A DNA stretch of 64,000 nt from Burkholderia cepacia (GTDB lineage: Bacteria; Pseudomonadota; Gammaproteobacteria; Burkholderiales; Burkholderiaceae), in the NCBI RefSeq assembly GCF_001718835.1, contig NZ_CP013443.1:3472001-3536000 (forward strand), given 5' to 3'. The position numbers and the translations under genes were made by a program. The notes under the pieces are model-generated. The model did not search any database and was not told the origin of the DNA. It saw only the letters and a program-made list of their open reading frames with translations. Shown one piece after another: positions 34,397 through 42,665 of the stretch; position 1 is the first letter of the stretch; every line of letters starts with the position of its first letter.

Positions 34397-34495
34397 GTTG
34401 CCACGAGAACGGCCGCTCGCGAGGCGCGCGACGCCGCGAATACTGGACGTATTCGCAAGGAGCGCAACGCGGCGAGCGGCCGTTCTCGTGGCAAC
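34397..34495. repeat. 99-nt interrupted palindrome inside the outer element
   Basis: Perfect 24-bp arms (34397-34420 and 34472-34495) and an inner 8-bp stem GCGAATAC (34436-34443)/GTATTCGC (34449-34456) with loop TGGAC, separated by two unpaired 15-nt sides. It would fold into a long hairpin as DNA or RNA. Confidence 0.85.
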
Positions 34496-34546
34496 CCCAA
34501 ATTTTAAAAAAACCATTCCACGGGAATGCCCGAAATCGCCCGTATG

Positions 34547-34756
34547 GCGGCGTCGCTCGTCGCTTGTTTGGCACGGCCAAACGGCGCTCCTTGTATCTTT
34601 AAGTCTGCGGTTTCGGACCGGCTCACGTAGCCCGTTCCTCCTCTGGGAAACCAAGCCCGCGAGTGAGCACTGGGCGCGTGAGTCGGACCGTTCTTCCGTA
34701 AGCCCGAACGGTTGTCGGAATAAAGTTCGCATAAACAAGGATGGGAGTGGAAGAAC
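34547..34756 (+). ncRNA. Possible bridge RNA region of the IS110-family element
   Basis: The 5' non-coding part of the element between its left end and the transposase. IS110-group elements express a bridge RNA from this position that pairs with target and donor DNA. I infer it only from position and length; no fold was computed. Confidence 0.3.
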
Positions 34757-35713
34757 ATGCCCGAAGCAGTGTTCATCGGTATCGATGTTTCGCGCGACAC
34801 GCTGGAAATTGGCAGCAGCACGGCGAGTTCGACCTGGCAATACGCCAACAATAGTGACGGCATTGAAGCGATGACGGCCGAACTGGCGAAGCTGGCTCCA
34901 GCACTCGTCGTACTCGAAGCCACGGGCGGCTACGAATTCGAGGCGGCGTGTGCCTTGCAGGCTGCGGGACTGTCGGTGGCCGTGGTCAATCCCCGTCAGG
35001 CGCGCGACTTTGCTCGTGCCATGGGCACGTTGGCGAAGACGGACAGCCTCGACGCGCGGATGTTGGCCGCGTTTGCCCGCGTGTTGCACCAGCATCCGCA
35101 GCGCGAGCGCTTTATCAAGCAGTTGCCCGACGCGCAATTGCAGCGCTTGCAGGCGCTCGTGTTGCGTCGCAGGCAGCTGGTTACGATGCTGACGGCTGAG
35201 CGGAGACGCCTGACGTTGGCGCATGCCAGTGCGCGTCCAAGCATCGAGCAAACCATCAAGTTCCTCAAATCGCAGATCGACGATGTCGAACACGACTGCG
35301 CCGATCATGTGCGCACCCACCACGCCGAATTGGCCCAGGCGCTGTCCAGCGTCAAAGGCATTGGTCCTGCGACTGTCGCTACGCTGCTGGCCGAATTGCC
35401 TGAACTGGGTTCGTTGTGTCGTCGGCGCATCGCCGCACTGGTCGGCGTGGCTCCCCTGAACCGAGATTCGGGCCAAATGCGCGGCCAACGCACGATCTGG
35501 GGTGGCCGCGCCGAGGTCCGACGAGCGTTGTACATGGCTACGCTCGTCGCAGTGCGCCACAACATGGTCTTCAAAAGCTTTTATGCGCGCTTGACGGCCC
35601 TGGGCAAGCCCAAAAAGGTTGCCCTTGTTGCCGCGATGCGCAAGCTCTTGACCATCCTGAATGCCATGGCCAAATCGGGCTCGCATTGGAATGACTCGCT
35701 TCATTTGGCTTGA
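34757..35713 (+). CDS. IS110-family transposase (DEDD recombinase)
   Basis: A 318-residue recombinase. The RuvC-like N-terminal domain has Asp10 (FIGIDVSRDTLEI), Glu54 (VVLEATGGYE), Asp96 and Asp99 (AKTDSLDARMLA), the DEDD tetrad. The C-terminal Transposase_20 domain carries IAALVGVAPLNRDSGQMRG and the serine used for strand transfer. A Shine-Dalgarno-like GGGAGTGGAAGA precedes the ATG. The ORF is complete and may be active. Confidence 0.93.
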   Translation: MPEAVFIGIDVSRDTLEIGSSTASSTWQYANNSDGIEAMTAELAKLAPALVVLEATGGYEFEAACALQAAGLSVAVVNPRQARDFARAMGTLAKTDSLDARMLAAFARVLHQHPQRERFIKQLPDAQLQRLQALVLRRRQLVTMLTAERRRLTLAHASARPSIEQTIKFLKSQIDDVEHDCADHVRTHHAELAQALSSVKGIGPATVATLLAELPELGSLCRRRIAALVGVAPLNRDSGQMRGQRTIWGGRAEVRRALYMATLVAVRHNMVFKSFYARLTALGKPKKVALVAAMRKLLTILNAMAKSGSHWNDSLHLA

Positions 35714-35800
35714 CATGAAAGACGGTTGCTCTCTCCTTGCCCTACGAGCGATTTCGGGCATTCGCATGCGCGTTCCATATGTAAACAGGCCCTAGCCCCA

Positions 35801-36994
35801 TCAGAGTGCGTGCGAGCGATCGCCGCGCGCGAACGCGTCGAGCGTGCCGTCGATGCCCCGTGAGAACGCGATCACCTTGAACAGCTCGCCCATCTCGGCC
35901 TCGGAAATCAGCTTCTGCACCGCGTTCGCGGCCGGCAGGAATGCACGGATGTCCGACGGATCGATCGCGGCCAGTGCATCGGTGATGCCGGCGTTCAGCA
36001 GGAAGCGCGCCTGCGACGTGTAACCGAGCAGGTCGGCGCCGGTCGCGATGGCCGCATCGTAGATGCCGGTGAATTCGACGTGCGCGGTGATGTCCTGCAG
36101 CCCCGGGTACAGGAACGGATCGTCGTGCGCATGGTGCCGGTAGTGGCACATCAGCGTGCCGCGGTCGCGCTGCGGGTGGTAGTACTCGTGCGCGGGAAAG
36201 CCGTAGTCGACCAGCAGCACCGCGCCGCGCCCGAGCATCGTGCAGACGGTGCGCGTGAACGCCAGCGCGGCCTCGTGCGTCTCGGTCACGTAACCGTCGC
36301 GCGCCTCGTCGAGCCCCGCGAGCACCGGCGGCAGGCCGGCCGGCGCGGCCGGACGGTCGTCGAACACGAACGCCTGCCGCGCGTCGAGCGCGACACCGCG
36401 CTCGTGCCATGCGCCGCCCGCCTTCGCGAACAGGCGCACGGGCATCGCATCGAGCACCTCGTTGCCGACCACGACGCCGTCGAACCGCTCGGGCAGCGCG
36501 TCGAGCCAGCGCACCTTCGCGGCAAGCGCGGGCGCGGCGGCCGTAATCGTGTCGCGCTGCCGTTCGCGCAGCTCGCCGGACAGGTCGACGATCAGGTATT
36601 CGTCGAGTTCGACACCCCGCGCGTCGAGCGCCGCGAGCAGCCCGGCCGCGAGCTTGCCCGTGCCGGCGCCGAATTCCATCACGCGACGCGTGCCGCTCGC
36701 CGCGAGCGCTTCCGCGACCGGTTGCGCGAGCGTCTGCGCGAACAGCGGCGACAGCTCGGGCGCGGTGACGAAGTCGCTGCCGTCGTCGGCGCGGCGCCCG
36801 AACTTGCGCGCGCCGCCGCTGTAATAGCCGAGGCCGGGCGCGTACAGCGCGCGCTCCATGAAGCGGTCGAACGGCAGCCAGCCGCCGGCCGCCGCGATCT
36901 CGTCGCGCAGTTGCGCGGCGAGGGTTTCGGACTGCGCGAGCGCGTCAGGGCCGGGAGCAGGTAAACTAGCGGGTTCGTGAGCTTTCGGGTTCAT
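35801..36994 (-). CDS. MidA/NDUFAF7-family class I SAM-dependent methyltransferase
   Basis: A 397-residue enzyme of the former DUF185 family. It shows PFDRFMERALYAPGLGYYSGG, FVTAPELSPLFAQTLAQPV, and the SAM-binding MEFGAGTGKLAAGLL, then VVVGNEVLDAMPVRLF. The eukaryotic homologue methylates a complex I subunit; the bacterial substrate is unproven. The ATG at 36994 is chosen because upstream frame overlaps the divergent SDR gene, only 13 bp away. A mobile element begins five bases after its stop. Confidence 0.87.
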   Translation of the reverse strand: MNPKAHEPASLPAPGPDALAQSETLAAQLRDEIAAAGGWLPFDRFMERALYAPGLGYYSGGARKFGRRADDGSDFVTAPELSPLFAQTLAQPVAEALAASGTRRVMEFGAGTGKLAAGLLAALDARGVELDEYLIVDLSGELRERQRDTITAAAPALAAKVRWLDALPERFDGVVVGNEVLDAMPVRLFAKAGGAWHERGVALDARQAFVFDDRPAAPAGLPPVLAGLDEARDGYVTETHEAALAFTRTVCTMLGRGAVLLVDYGFPAHEYYHPQRDRGTLMCHYRHHAHDDPFLYPGLQDITAHVEFTGIYDAAIATGADLLGYTSQARFLLNAGITDALAAIDPSDIRAFLPAANAVQKLISEAEMGELFKVIAFSRGIDGTLDAFARGDRSHAL

Positions 36995-37007
36995 CCCGGC
37001 ATTGTAA

Positions 37008-37751
37008 ATGACCGTTTCAGCCGATACGTCGACCCGGCGCGTGGCGCTCGTCGCGGGTGCCCTGGGCAGCGTGGCCGACGCCGCGTCGATCGGCCGTGCG
37101 CTCGCGACGGGATTCGCCCGGCACGGCTGGGACGTCGCGTTGCAGCGCAGCCCCGGCACGCCGCATGCGGCCGCCGACGCGCTCGTCGCCGAAGTCGCGG
37201 CGCTCGGCCGCCTCGCGGTCGTGCTCGACGCCGATCTGGCCCTGGAAGCCGATGCGGCCGCACTCGTCGCCGCGTGCGGCGCGGCGCTCGGCCGGCCGGC
37301 ATGCGTCGTGTTCCACAGCACGCCGACCGGTACCGACGACGCGCGCTCGGTGCGCCATGCGTCGCTCGCCGGCGCACTCGCGCGCAACGTGACGGCGCCG
37401 CTCGCGCTGGCCCGCGCGCTCGCCGATGCGACGCCCGACGCCGCGCGCGAGCACGAAGCGCTGCGCGCATGCGCGATCCACGTGCTGGACCAGGCGCTGT
37501 TTCACCCTGCGCCGGCGCAGTTGTCGCACGCGCTGATGCAGGCCGCGCTGAACCGCGCGACGTCGGCGCTGGCGCTGGCGCTCGCGCCGAAAGTGCGGGT
37601 CGCGGCGCTGGTGCGCGGCCACGCGGCACACGCGGACGACATCGCCGCGGCCGCCTGCTATCTCGCGAGCGCGCCCGGCGTCACGGGCGCGACGCTGACC
37701 GTCGACGGCGGCGAGCACCTCGTGCCGCCCGCCGCCGGCCCGAATGAATGA
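37008..37751 (+). CDS. Short-chain dehydrogenase-like protein, catalytic motif lost
   Basis: A 247-residue SDR-fold protein. Its N-terminus (RRVALVAGALGSVADAASIGRALATGF) keeps a loose dinucleotide loop and its C-terminus (CYLASAPGVTGATLTVDGGEHL) is normal, as in pteridine reductases and FolM. At the expected YxxxK position the text reads AQLSHALMQAALNRA, so neither the Tyr nor the Lys is present. It lies 78 bp before folB, pointing to folate or pterin metabolism. Either it uses other residues, or it has become non-catalytic. Confidence 0.78.
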   Translation: MTVSADTSTRRVALVAGALGSVADAASIGRALATGFARHGWDVALQRSPGTPHAAADALVAEVAALGRLAVVLDADLALEADAAALVAACGAALGRPACVVFHSTPTGTDDARSVRHASLAGALARNVTAPLALARALADATPDAAREHEALRACAIHVLDQALFHPAPAQLSHALMQAALNRATSALALALAPKVRVAALVRGHAAHADDIAAAACYLASAPGVTGATLTVDGGEHLVPPAAGPNE

Positions 37752-37829
37752 ACTGCGCGGAGCGCGCGGCCTGACTGCCGCCGCCCGCGCCGCTTTGCGT
37801 GCGCGCACGCCAATTTGACTGGGACGACC

Positions 37830-38234
37830 ATGTTTTCCGCTCTCCTGCACCCCCGCCTCGCGGACTGCCGCAGGCTCTACCTGCGCGACTACGAAGTGCA
37901 CATCAACATCGGTGCCTTCGAACACGAGAAGCGCGGCGAGCAGCGCGTCGTCATCAACGTCGACCTGTTCGTGCCGCTCGCGCTGTCCACCCCCGTGGAC
38001 GACCGGCTGCATGAAGTCGTCGACTACGACCTGATGAAGCAGAGCGTCGCGCAATGCGTGGCGCGCGGCCACATCCACCTGCAGGAAACGCTGTGCGACG
38101 CGATCGCCGCGCACCTGCTGGCGCACGACGCCGTGCGCGCGGTACGCGTCTGTACCGAGAAACCGGACGCTTATCCGGACTGCGACGCCGTCGGCGTCGA
38201 AGTCTTTCGCATCAAGGACGAGGAGCGCGCATGA
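37830..38234 (+). CDS. folB: Dihydroneopterin aldolase
   Basis: A 134-residue tetrahydrobiopterin-fold enzyme of folate synthesis that cleaves dihydroneopterin to hydroxymethyl-dihydropterin. Seen: YEVHINIGAFEHEKRGEQRVVINVDL, the catalytic-side Glu in IGAFEHE, VVDYDLMKQSV and VRVCTEKPDAYPDCDAVGVEVFR. Its stop overlaps the ttcA start (ATGA). I start at 37830 (MFSALL); an in-frame ATG at 37815 is weaker. Confidence 0.9.
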   Translation: MFSALLHPRLADCRRLYLRDYEVHINIGAFEHEKRGEQRVVINVDLFVPLALSTPVDDRLHEVVDYDLMKQSVAQCVARGHIHLQETLCDAIAAHLLAHDAVRAVRVCTEKPDAYPDCDAVGVEVFRIKDEERA

Positions 38235-39226
38235 ACGCCCCCCACATGAACGACACGGCGGCCGATGCCGCCGCCCACGACGCAGCCGCGGCCCCGGCCG
38301 GCCGCCAGGTGCTGACGCGCCGCGAGCAGAAGGAAGCGTATGAGAACAACAAGCTGTTCAAGCGGATCGTGCGCCAGGTCGGCCAGGCGATCGGCGACTT
38401 CAACATGATCGAGCAGGGCGACAAGGTGATGGTGTGCCTGTCGGGCGGCAAGGACAGCTACGCGATGCTCGACGTGCTGCTGCGCCTGCGCGAGCGCGCG
38501 CCGATCGATTTCGACATCGTCGCGGTGAACCTCGACCAGAAGCAGCCGGGCTTCCCCGAGCACGTGCTGCCCGAGTACCTGAAGCAGGTGGGCGTGCCGT
38601 TCCACATCGAGAACCAGGACACCTACAGCATCGTCAAGCGGCTCGTGCCCGAAGGCAAGACGACCTGCTCGCTGTGCTCGCGGCTGCGCCGCGGGATCCT
38701 GTACCGCGTGGCCGGCGAGCTCGGCGCGACCAAGATCGCGCTCGGCCATCACCGCGACGACATCGTGCAGACGCTGCTGCTCAACATGTTCTACGGCGGC
38801 AAGCTGAAGGGGATGCCGCCGAAGCTGCAGTCGGACGACGGCAAGAACATCGTGATCCGCCCGCTCGCGTACGTGAAGGAAACCGATCTCGAGAAGTACG
38901 CGGAACTGCGCGAATTCCCGATCATCCCGTGCAACCTGTGCGGCAGCCAGCCGAACCTGAAGCGCGCGGAAATGAAGGCGCTGATCCGCGAATGGGACAA
39001 GCGCTTCCCGGGCCGCGTCGACAACATGTTCAACGCGCTCGCGAAGGTCGTGCCGTCGCACCTGATGGACACGACGCTGTACCCGTTCCAGTCGCTGCGC
39101 GCGACCGGCGAGGCCGATCCGCAGGGCGACATCGCGTTCGACGAGGAACCGTGCGCGACGGGCGACGACGCAGCGGCGCCGGGCGGCACCCGACCGATCT
39201 CGATCGTCCAGTTCGACGACCTGTAA
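38231..39226 (+). CDS. ttcA: tRNA 2-thiocytidine biosynthesis protein TtcA
   Basis: A 331-residue ATP- and iron-sulfur-dependent enzyme that thiolates cytidine 32 of tRNA. PP-loop SGGKDS (71-76), first CxxC as CSLCS (Cys146, Cys149), second as CNLCG, and LGHHRDDIVQTLLLNMFYGG. An extra 25-residue Ala/Asp-rich N-terminus and a 45-residue acidic C-terminal tail exceed the E. coli length. Coupled to folB by a 4-bp overlap. Confidence 0.95.
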   Translation: MNAPHMNDTAADAAAHDAAAAPAGRQVLTRREQKEAYENNKLFKRIVRQVGQAIGDFNMIEQGDKVMVCLSGGKDSYAMLDVLLRLRERAPIDFDIVAVNLDQKQPGFPEHVLPEYLKQVGVPFHIENQDTYSIVKRLVPEGKTTCSLCSRLRRGILYRVAGELGATKIALGHHRDDIVQTLLLNMFYGGKLKGMPPKLQSDDGKNIVIRPLAYVKETDLEKYAELREFPIIPCNLCGSQPNLKRAEMKALIREWDKRFPGRVDNMFNALAKVVPSHLMDTTLYPFQSLRATGEADPQGDIAFDEEPCATGDDAAAPGGTRPISIVQFDDL

Positions 39227-39293
39227 GCGCCGCGCAGGGCCCGGCGACGCCCGCCGGGCGGGCCCGCCAGCCCCGCTCGGCGGGTGGGGCCCA

Positions 39294-39302
39294 TGCTAAA
39301 AT
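39294..39302 (+). promoter_or_regulatory. Extended -10 promoter of glmU
   Basis: TGCTAAAAT: TG, one base, then TAAAAT at 39297-39302, 34 bp before the glmU ATG. The upstream DNA is GC-rich with no clear -35, as expected for an extended -10. Confidence 0.5.
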
Positions 39303-39336
39303 GGTCGGCTTCGAACTCCTCTGACAAGCTGGCGCC

Positions 39337-40698
39337 ATGAATATCGTGATTTTGGCGGCAGGCACCGGCAAGCGCATGCGTTCCGCGCTGCCGAAAGTGC
39401 TTCACCCCCTGGCCGGCAGGCCGCTCCTCTCCCACGTCATCGACACCGCGCGCACGCTGCAGCCGTCCCGGCTCGTCGTCGTCGTCGGTCACGGTGCAGA
39501 GCAGGTTCAGACGGCCGTCGCCGCACCCGACGTCCAGTTCGCGGTGCAGGCCGAGCAGCTCGGCACCGGCCACGCGGTACGCCAGGCGCTGCCGCTCCTC
39601 GATCCCGCGCAACCGACGCTCGTGCTGTACGGCGACGTGCCGCTCACGCGCGCATCGACGCTGCAGCGCCTCGTCGATGCCGCGCGCGAAGGCCGCTACG
39701 GGATTCTGACCGTCACGCTCGACGATCCGACCGGCTACGGCCGGATCGTGCGCGACGCGGCCGGCTTCGTCACGCGCATCGTCGAGCAGAAGGACGCGTC
39801 GCCCGAACAGCTGAAGATTGCCGAGATCAACACGGGCATCATCGTCACGCCCACGGCCCAGCTGTCGATGTGGCTCGGCGCGCTGAAGAACGAGAACGCG
39901 CAGGGCGAGTACTACCTGACCGACGTCGTCGAGCTCGCGATCGAGGCCGGTTTCGAGGTCGTCACCGCGCAGCCCGACGAGGAATGGGAAACGCTCGGCG
40001 TGAACAGCAAGGCGCAGCTCGCCGAGCTCGAACGCATTCATCAGCGCAATATCGCGGACACGCTGCTCGTCGACGGCGTCACGCTCGCCGATCCGGCACG
40101 CGTCGACGTGCGCGGCACGCTGCGCTGCGGCCGCGACGTGTCGATCGACGTGAACTGCGTGTTCGAGGGCAACGTGACGCTCGCCGACAACGTGACGATC
40201 GGCGCGAACTGCGTGATCCGCAACGCGTCGGTCGGCGCGGGCACGCGCATCGACGCGTTCACGCACATCGACGGCGCCGAGCTCGGCGCGCACACCGTGA
40301 TCGGCCCGTACGCGCGGCTGCGCCCCGGCGCGCAGCTCGCGGACGAAGCGCACGTCGGCAACTTCGTCGAGGTGAAGAACGCGGTGATCGGCCACGGCTC
40401 GAAGGCGAACCACCTCACGTACATCGGCGACGCCGACATCGGCGCGCGCGTGAACATCGGCGCGGGCACGATCACCTGCAACTACGACGGCGCGAACAAG
40501 TTCCGCACCGTGATCGAGGACGACGTGTTCGTCGGCTCCGACACGCAGCTCGTCGCACCCGTGCGCGTCGGCCGCGGCGTGACGATCGCCGCCGGCACGA
40601 CGATCTGGAAGGACGTGGCCGACGGCCTGCTCGCGTTGAACGAGAAGACCCAGACCGCGAAGAGCGGCTACGTCCGCCCGGTCAAGAAGAAAAGCTGA
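39337..40698 (+). CDS. glmU: Bifunctional UDP-GlcNAc pyrophosphorylase/GlcN-1-P acetyltransferase
   Basis: A 453-residue cytoplasmic enzyme making UDP-GlcNAc for peptidoglycan and LPS. Nucleotidyltransferase domain: LAAGTGKRMRSALPKVLH (6-23), YGDVPL with metal Asp. Left-handed beta-helix acetyltransferase domain with hexapeptide repeats (about 250-440), GNFVEVKNAVIG, and GAGTITCNYDGANKFRT. Length equals the usual 450-456. It precedes glmS by 58 bp, the preceding step of the same pathway. Confidence 0.97.
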   Translation: MNIVILAAGTGKRMRSALPKVLHPLAGRPLLSHVIDTARTLQPSRLVVVVGHGAEQVQTAVAAPDVQFAVQAEQLGTGHAVRQALPLLDPAQPTLVLYGDVPLTRASTLQRLVDAAREGRYGILTVTLDDPTGYGRIVRDAAGFVTRIVEQKDASPEQLKIAEINTGIIVTPTAQLSMWLGALKNENAQGEYYLTDVVELAIEAGFEVVTAQPDEEWETLGVNSKAQLAELERIHQRNIADTLLVDGVTLADPARVDVRGTLRCGRDVSIDVNCVFEGNVTLADNVTIGANCVIRNASVGAGTRIDAFTHIDGAELGAHTVIGPYARLRPGAQLADEAHVGNFVEVKNAVIGHGSKANHLTYIGDADIGARVNIGAGTITCNYDGANKFRTVIEDDVFVGSDTQLVAPVRVGRGVTIAAGTTIWKDVADGLLALNEKTQTAKSGYVRPVKKKS

Positions 40699-40705
40699 AC
40701 CTTTT

Positions 40706-40728
40706 GCGGGCGCCCGGACGGCGCCCGC
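40706..40728. repeat. 9-bp-stem hairpin in the glmU-glmS gap
   Basis: Arms GCGGGCGCC (40706-40714) and GGCGCCCGC (40720-40728), loop CGGAC. No T-run follows, so it is not a usual terminator; it may be a processing or attenuation structure between the two cistrons. Confidence 0.6.
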
Positions 40729-40756
40729 GTCGACTTACAGGACTGACTCATTATTC

Positions 40757-42574
40757 ATGTGCGGCATTGTCGGCGCAGTTGCGCAGCGTAATATCGTTCC
40801 GGTGCTGATCGAAGGATTGCGGCGCCTCGAATACCGTGGCTACGACTCGTGCGGCGTCGCCGTGCTCGAGCCGGGCGCACCGAAGCGCGCGCGCAGCGTC
40901 GCGCGCGTCGCCGACCTCGACGCGCAGGTGCGCGAGTCGCACCTCGAAGGCACGACGGGCATCGCACACACGCGCTGGGCCACGCACGGCGCGCCCGTCA
41001 CGCACAACGCGCACCCGATCTTCTCGTCGAACGCGCTCGCGCTCGTCCACAACGGCATCATCGAGAACTTCGAGCCGCTGCGCGATGCGCTGCGCGCGAA
41101 GGGCTACGAATTCGTGTCGCAAACCGACACCGAAGTGATCGCCCACCTCGTGCACAGCCTGTATCGCGGCAACCTGTTCGACGCGGTGCGCGAAGCCGTG
41201 CAGCAGCTGCACGGCGCGTATGCGATCGCCGTGATCCACAAGGACCAGCCGCACACCGTCGTCGGCGCGCGCCAGGGCTCGCCGCTCGTGGTCGGCCACG
41301 GCGACGGCGAGAACTTCCTCGCATCCGACGCACTCGCGCTCGCGGGCAGCACCGACCGCTTCACGTTCCTCGAGGAAGGCGACATGTGCGAGCTGTCGCT
41401 CGACGGCGTGAAGATCGTCGATCGCCACGGCGCCACCGCGCAGCGCGAGATCCGCGTGGTCAGCGCATACGGCGGCGCGGTCGAACTGGGCCCGTACCGC
41501 CACTTCATGCAGAAGGAAATCTTCGAGCAGCCGCGCGCGATCAGCGATACCGTGCCGCAGACGGAAGCCTTCGACGCGACGCTGTTCGGCGCCGCCGCGC
41601 CCGCCGCGTTCGCGGAGATCGACAGCCTGCTGATCCTCGCCTGCGGCACGAGCTACTACTCGGGCCTCACCGCGAAGTACTGGCTCGAATCGATCGCGAA
41701 GATCCCGACCCAGGTCGAGATCGCGAGCGAATACCGCTACCGCGAATCGGTGCCGAACCCGCGCCAGCTCGTGCTGGTGATCTCGCAGTCCGGCGAGACG
41801 GCCGACACGCTCGCGGCGCTCAAGCACGCGCAGTCGCTCGGCCACACGCACACGCTCGCGGTGTGCAACGTCGCGACGAGCGCGATGGTGCGCCTCACCG
41901 AAATGCAGTTCCTGACGCACGCGGGCACCGAGATCGGCGTTGCGTCGACGAAGGCGTTCACGACGCAGCTCGTCGCGCTGTTCGTGCTGGCCGCGACGCT
42001 CGGCAAGCTGCGCGGTCACGTCGATGCCGCGCAGGAAGCCGAGTTCCTGAAGCAGTTGCGCCACCTGCCGGCCGCGCTGAACAGCGTGCTCGCGCTGGAG
42101 CCGCAGATCATCGCGTGGTCGGAGGAATTCGCGCGCAAGGAAAACGCGCTGTTCCTCGGCCGCGGGCTGCACTACCCGATCGCGCTCGAAGGCGCGCTGA
42201 AGCTGAAGGAAATCTCGTACATCCACGCCGAGGCCTATCCGGCCGGCGAACTGAAGCACGGGCCGCTCGCGCTCGTCACGGAAGCGATGCCGGTCGTCAC
42301 GGTCGCGCCGAACGACACGCTGCTCGAGAAGCTGAAGTCGAACATGCAGGAAGTGCGGGCGCGCGGCGGCGAGCTGTACGTGTTCGCCGATGCCGACACG
42401 CAGATCGTCAACGACGACGGCCTGCACGTGATCCGGATGCCGGAACATTACGGGCAACTGTCGCCGATCCTGCACGTCGTGCCGCTGCAGCTGCTCGCGT
42501 ATCACACCGCGTGCGCGCGCGGCACCGACGTCGACAAGCCGAGAAACCTCGCGAAATCGGTGACGGTGGAATAA
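40757..42574 (+). CDS. glmS: Glutamine-fructose-6-phosphate aminotransferase (isomerising)
   Basis: A 605-residue enzyme making glucosamine 6-phosphate. N-terminal nucleophile glutaminase: Cys2 in MCGIVGAVAQ, RGYDSCGVA, HTRWATHG, HNGIIENFE. Two SIS domains follow (LLILACGTSYYSG, VISQSGETADTLAAL, ASTKAFTTQ, GRGLHYPIALEGALKLKEIS), ending with the conserved KPRNLAKSVTVE. The 3' end encodes the Tn7 target. No glmS ribozyme is expected or seen. Confidence 0.97.
   Translation: MCGIVGAVAQRNIVPVLIEGLRRLEYRGYDSCGVAVLEPGAPKRARSVARVADLDAQVRESHLEGTTGIAHTRWATHGAPVTHNAHPIFSSNALALVHNGIIENFEPLRDALRAKGYEFVSQTDTEVIAHLVHSLYRGNLFDAVREAVQQLHGAYAIAVIHKDQPHTVVGARQGSPLVVGHGDGENFLASDALALAGSTDRFTFLEEGDMCELSLDGVKIVDRHGATAQREIRVVSAYGGAVELGPYRHFMQKEIFEQPRAISDTVPQTEAFDATLFGAAAPAAFAEIDSLLILACGTSYYSGLTAKYWLESIAKIPTQVEIASEYRYRESVPNPRQLVLVISQSGETADTLAALKHAQSLGHTHTLAVCNVATSAMVRLTEMQFLTHAGTEIGVASTKAFTTQLVALFVLAATLGKLRGHVDAAQEAEFLKQLRHLPAALNSVLALEPQIIAWSEEFARKENALFLGRGLHYPIALEGALKLKEISYIHAEAYPAGELKHGPLALVTEAMPVVTVAPNDTLLEKLKSNMQEVRARGGELYVFADADTQIVNDDGLHVIRMPEHYGQLSPILHVVPLQLLAYHTACARGTDVDKPRNLAKSVTVE
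42539..42574 (+). other. attTn7 recognition site in the glmS 3' end
   Basis: The last codons, encoding PRNLAKSVTVE and stop, are the sequence TnsD recognises. Insertion would fall about 25 bp past the stop, near 42599. No Tn7 ends are present, so the site is empty, although a toxin-antitoxin pair begins just downstream. Confidence 0.7.
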
Positions 42575-42615
42575 TTCCGGGCGTCGGCCGGAGTGGCCGT
42601 TCGGCCAGGTCGAAA

Positions 42616-42640
42616 TATGTACCACATAGTGGCATATAAT
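42616..42640 (+). promoter_or_regulatory. Promoter/operator of the RelE-type toxin-antitoxin pair
   Basis: A consensus -10 TATAAT at 42635-42640 overlaps an imperfect dyad (ATATG at 42615-42619 and CATAT at 42633-42637, with inner CCAC/GTGG). Overlap of dyad and -10 fits autorepression by the antitoxin. Confidence 0.55.
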
Positions 42641-42665
42641 CCTGTGCCAACTCGACCGATCCGAC

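Larger units (their letters stand above)
34525..35762 (+). mobile_element. IS110-family insertion sequence
   Basis: A 1.24-kb element bounded by an inverted repeat with a perfect 15-bp core (AATGCCCGAAATCGC at 34525-34539; complement at 35748-35762), extending imperfectly to about 22 bp. It contains one DEDD transposase gene and a non-coding left part of about 230 bp. The right side has only about 50 non-coding bases. Codon use and GC are lower than in the host genes. Boundaries are inferred from the repeat. Confidence 0.7.
34365..35795. mobile_element. Composite insertion: small CTAG-flanked element carrying an IS110-family element
   Basis: Ends are perfect 33-bp inverted repeats (34365-34397 and 35763-35795), each beginning with CTAG, the probable duplicated target (or TA). 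Without CTAG the terminal sequence starts GGCCTGTTTACATATGG, of the kind found at IS5-family ends. Outside the inner element only about 195 bp of it remain, with no gene, so it looks like a MITE or a deleted IS. It sits exactly between the midA stop (35803) and the DUF2905 start. Confidence 0.75.

Noticed and set aside
39227..39296. Terminator after ttcA
   Set aside because: Several GC stems can be drawn but none is followed by a T-run, and the glmU promoter lies at once downstream.
40699..40756. glmS ribozyme or riboswitch ahead of glmS
   Set aside because: Only a short GC hairpin is present; the gap is too short for the ribozyme, which is typical of Gram-positive bacteria.
42575..42665. 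Tn7 insertion downstream of glmS
   Set aside because: No Tn7 terminal sequences or tns genes are visible; the site looks empty.
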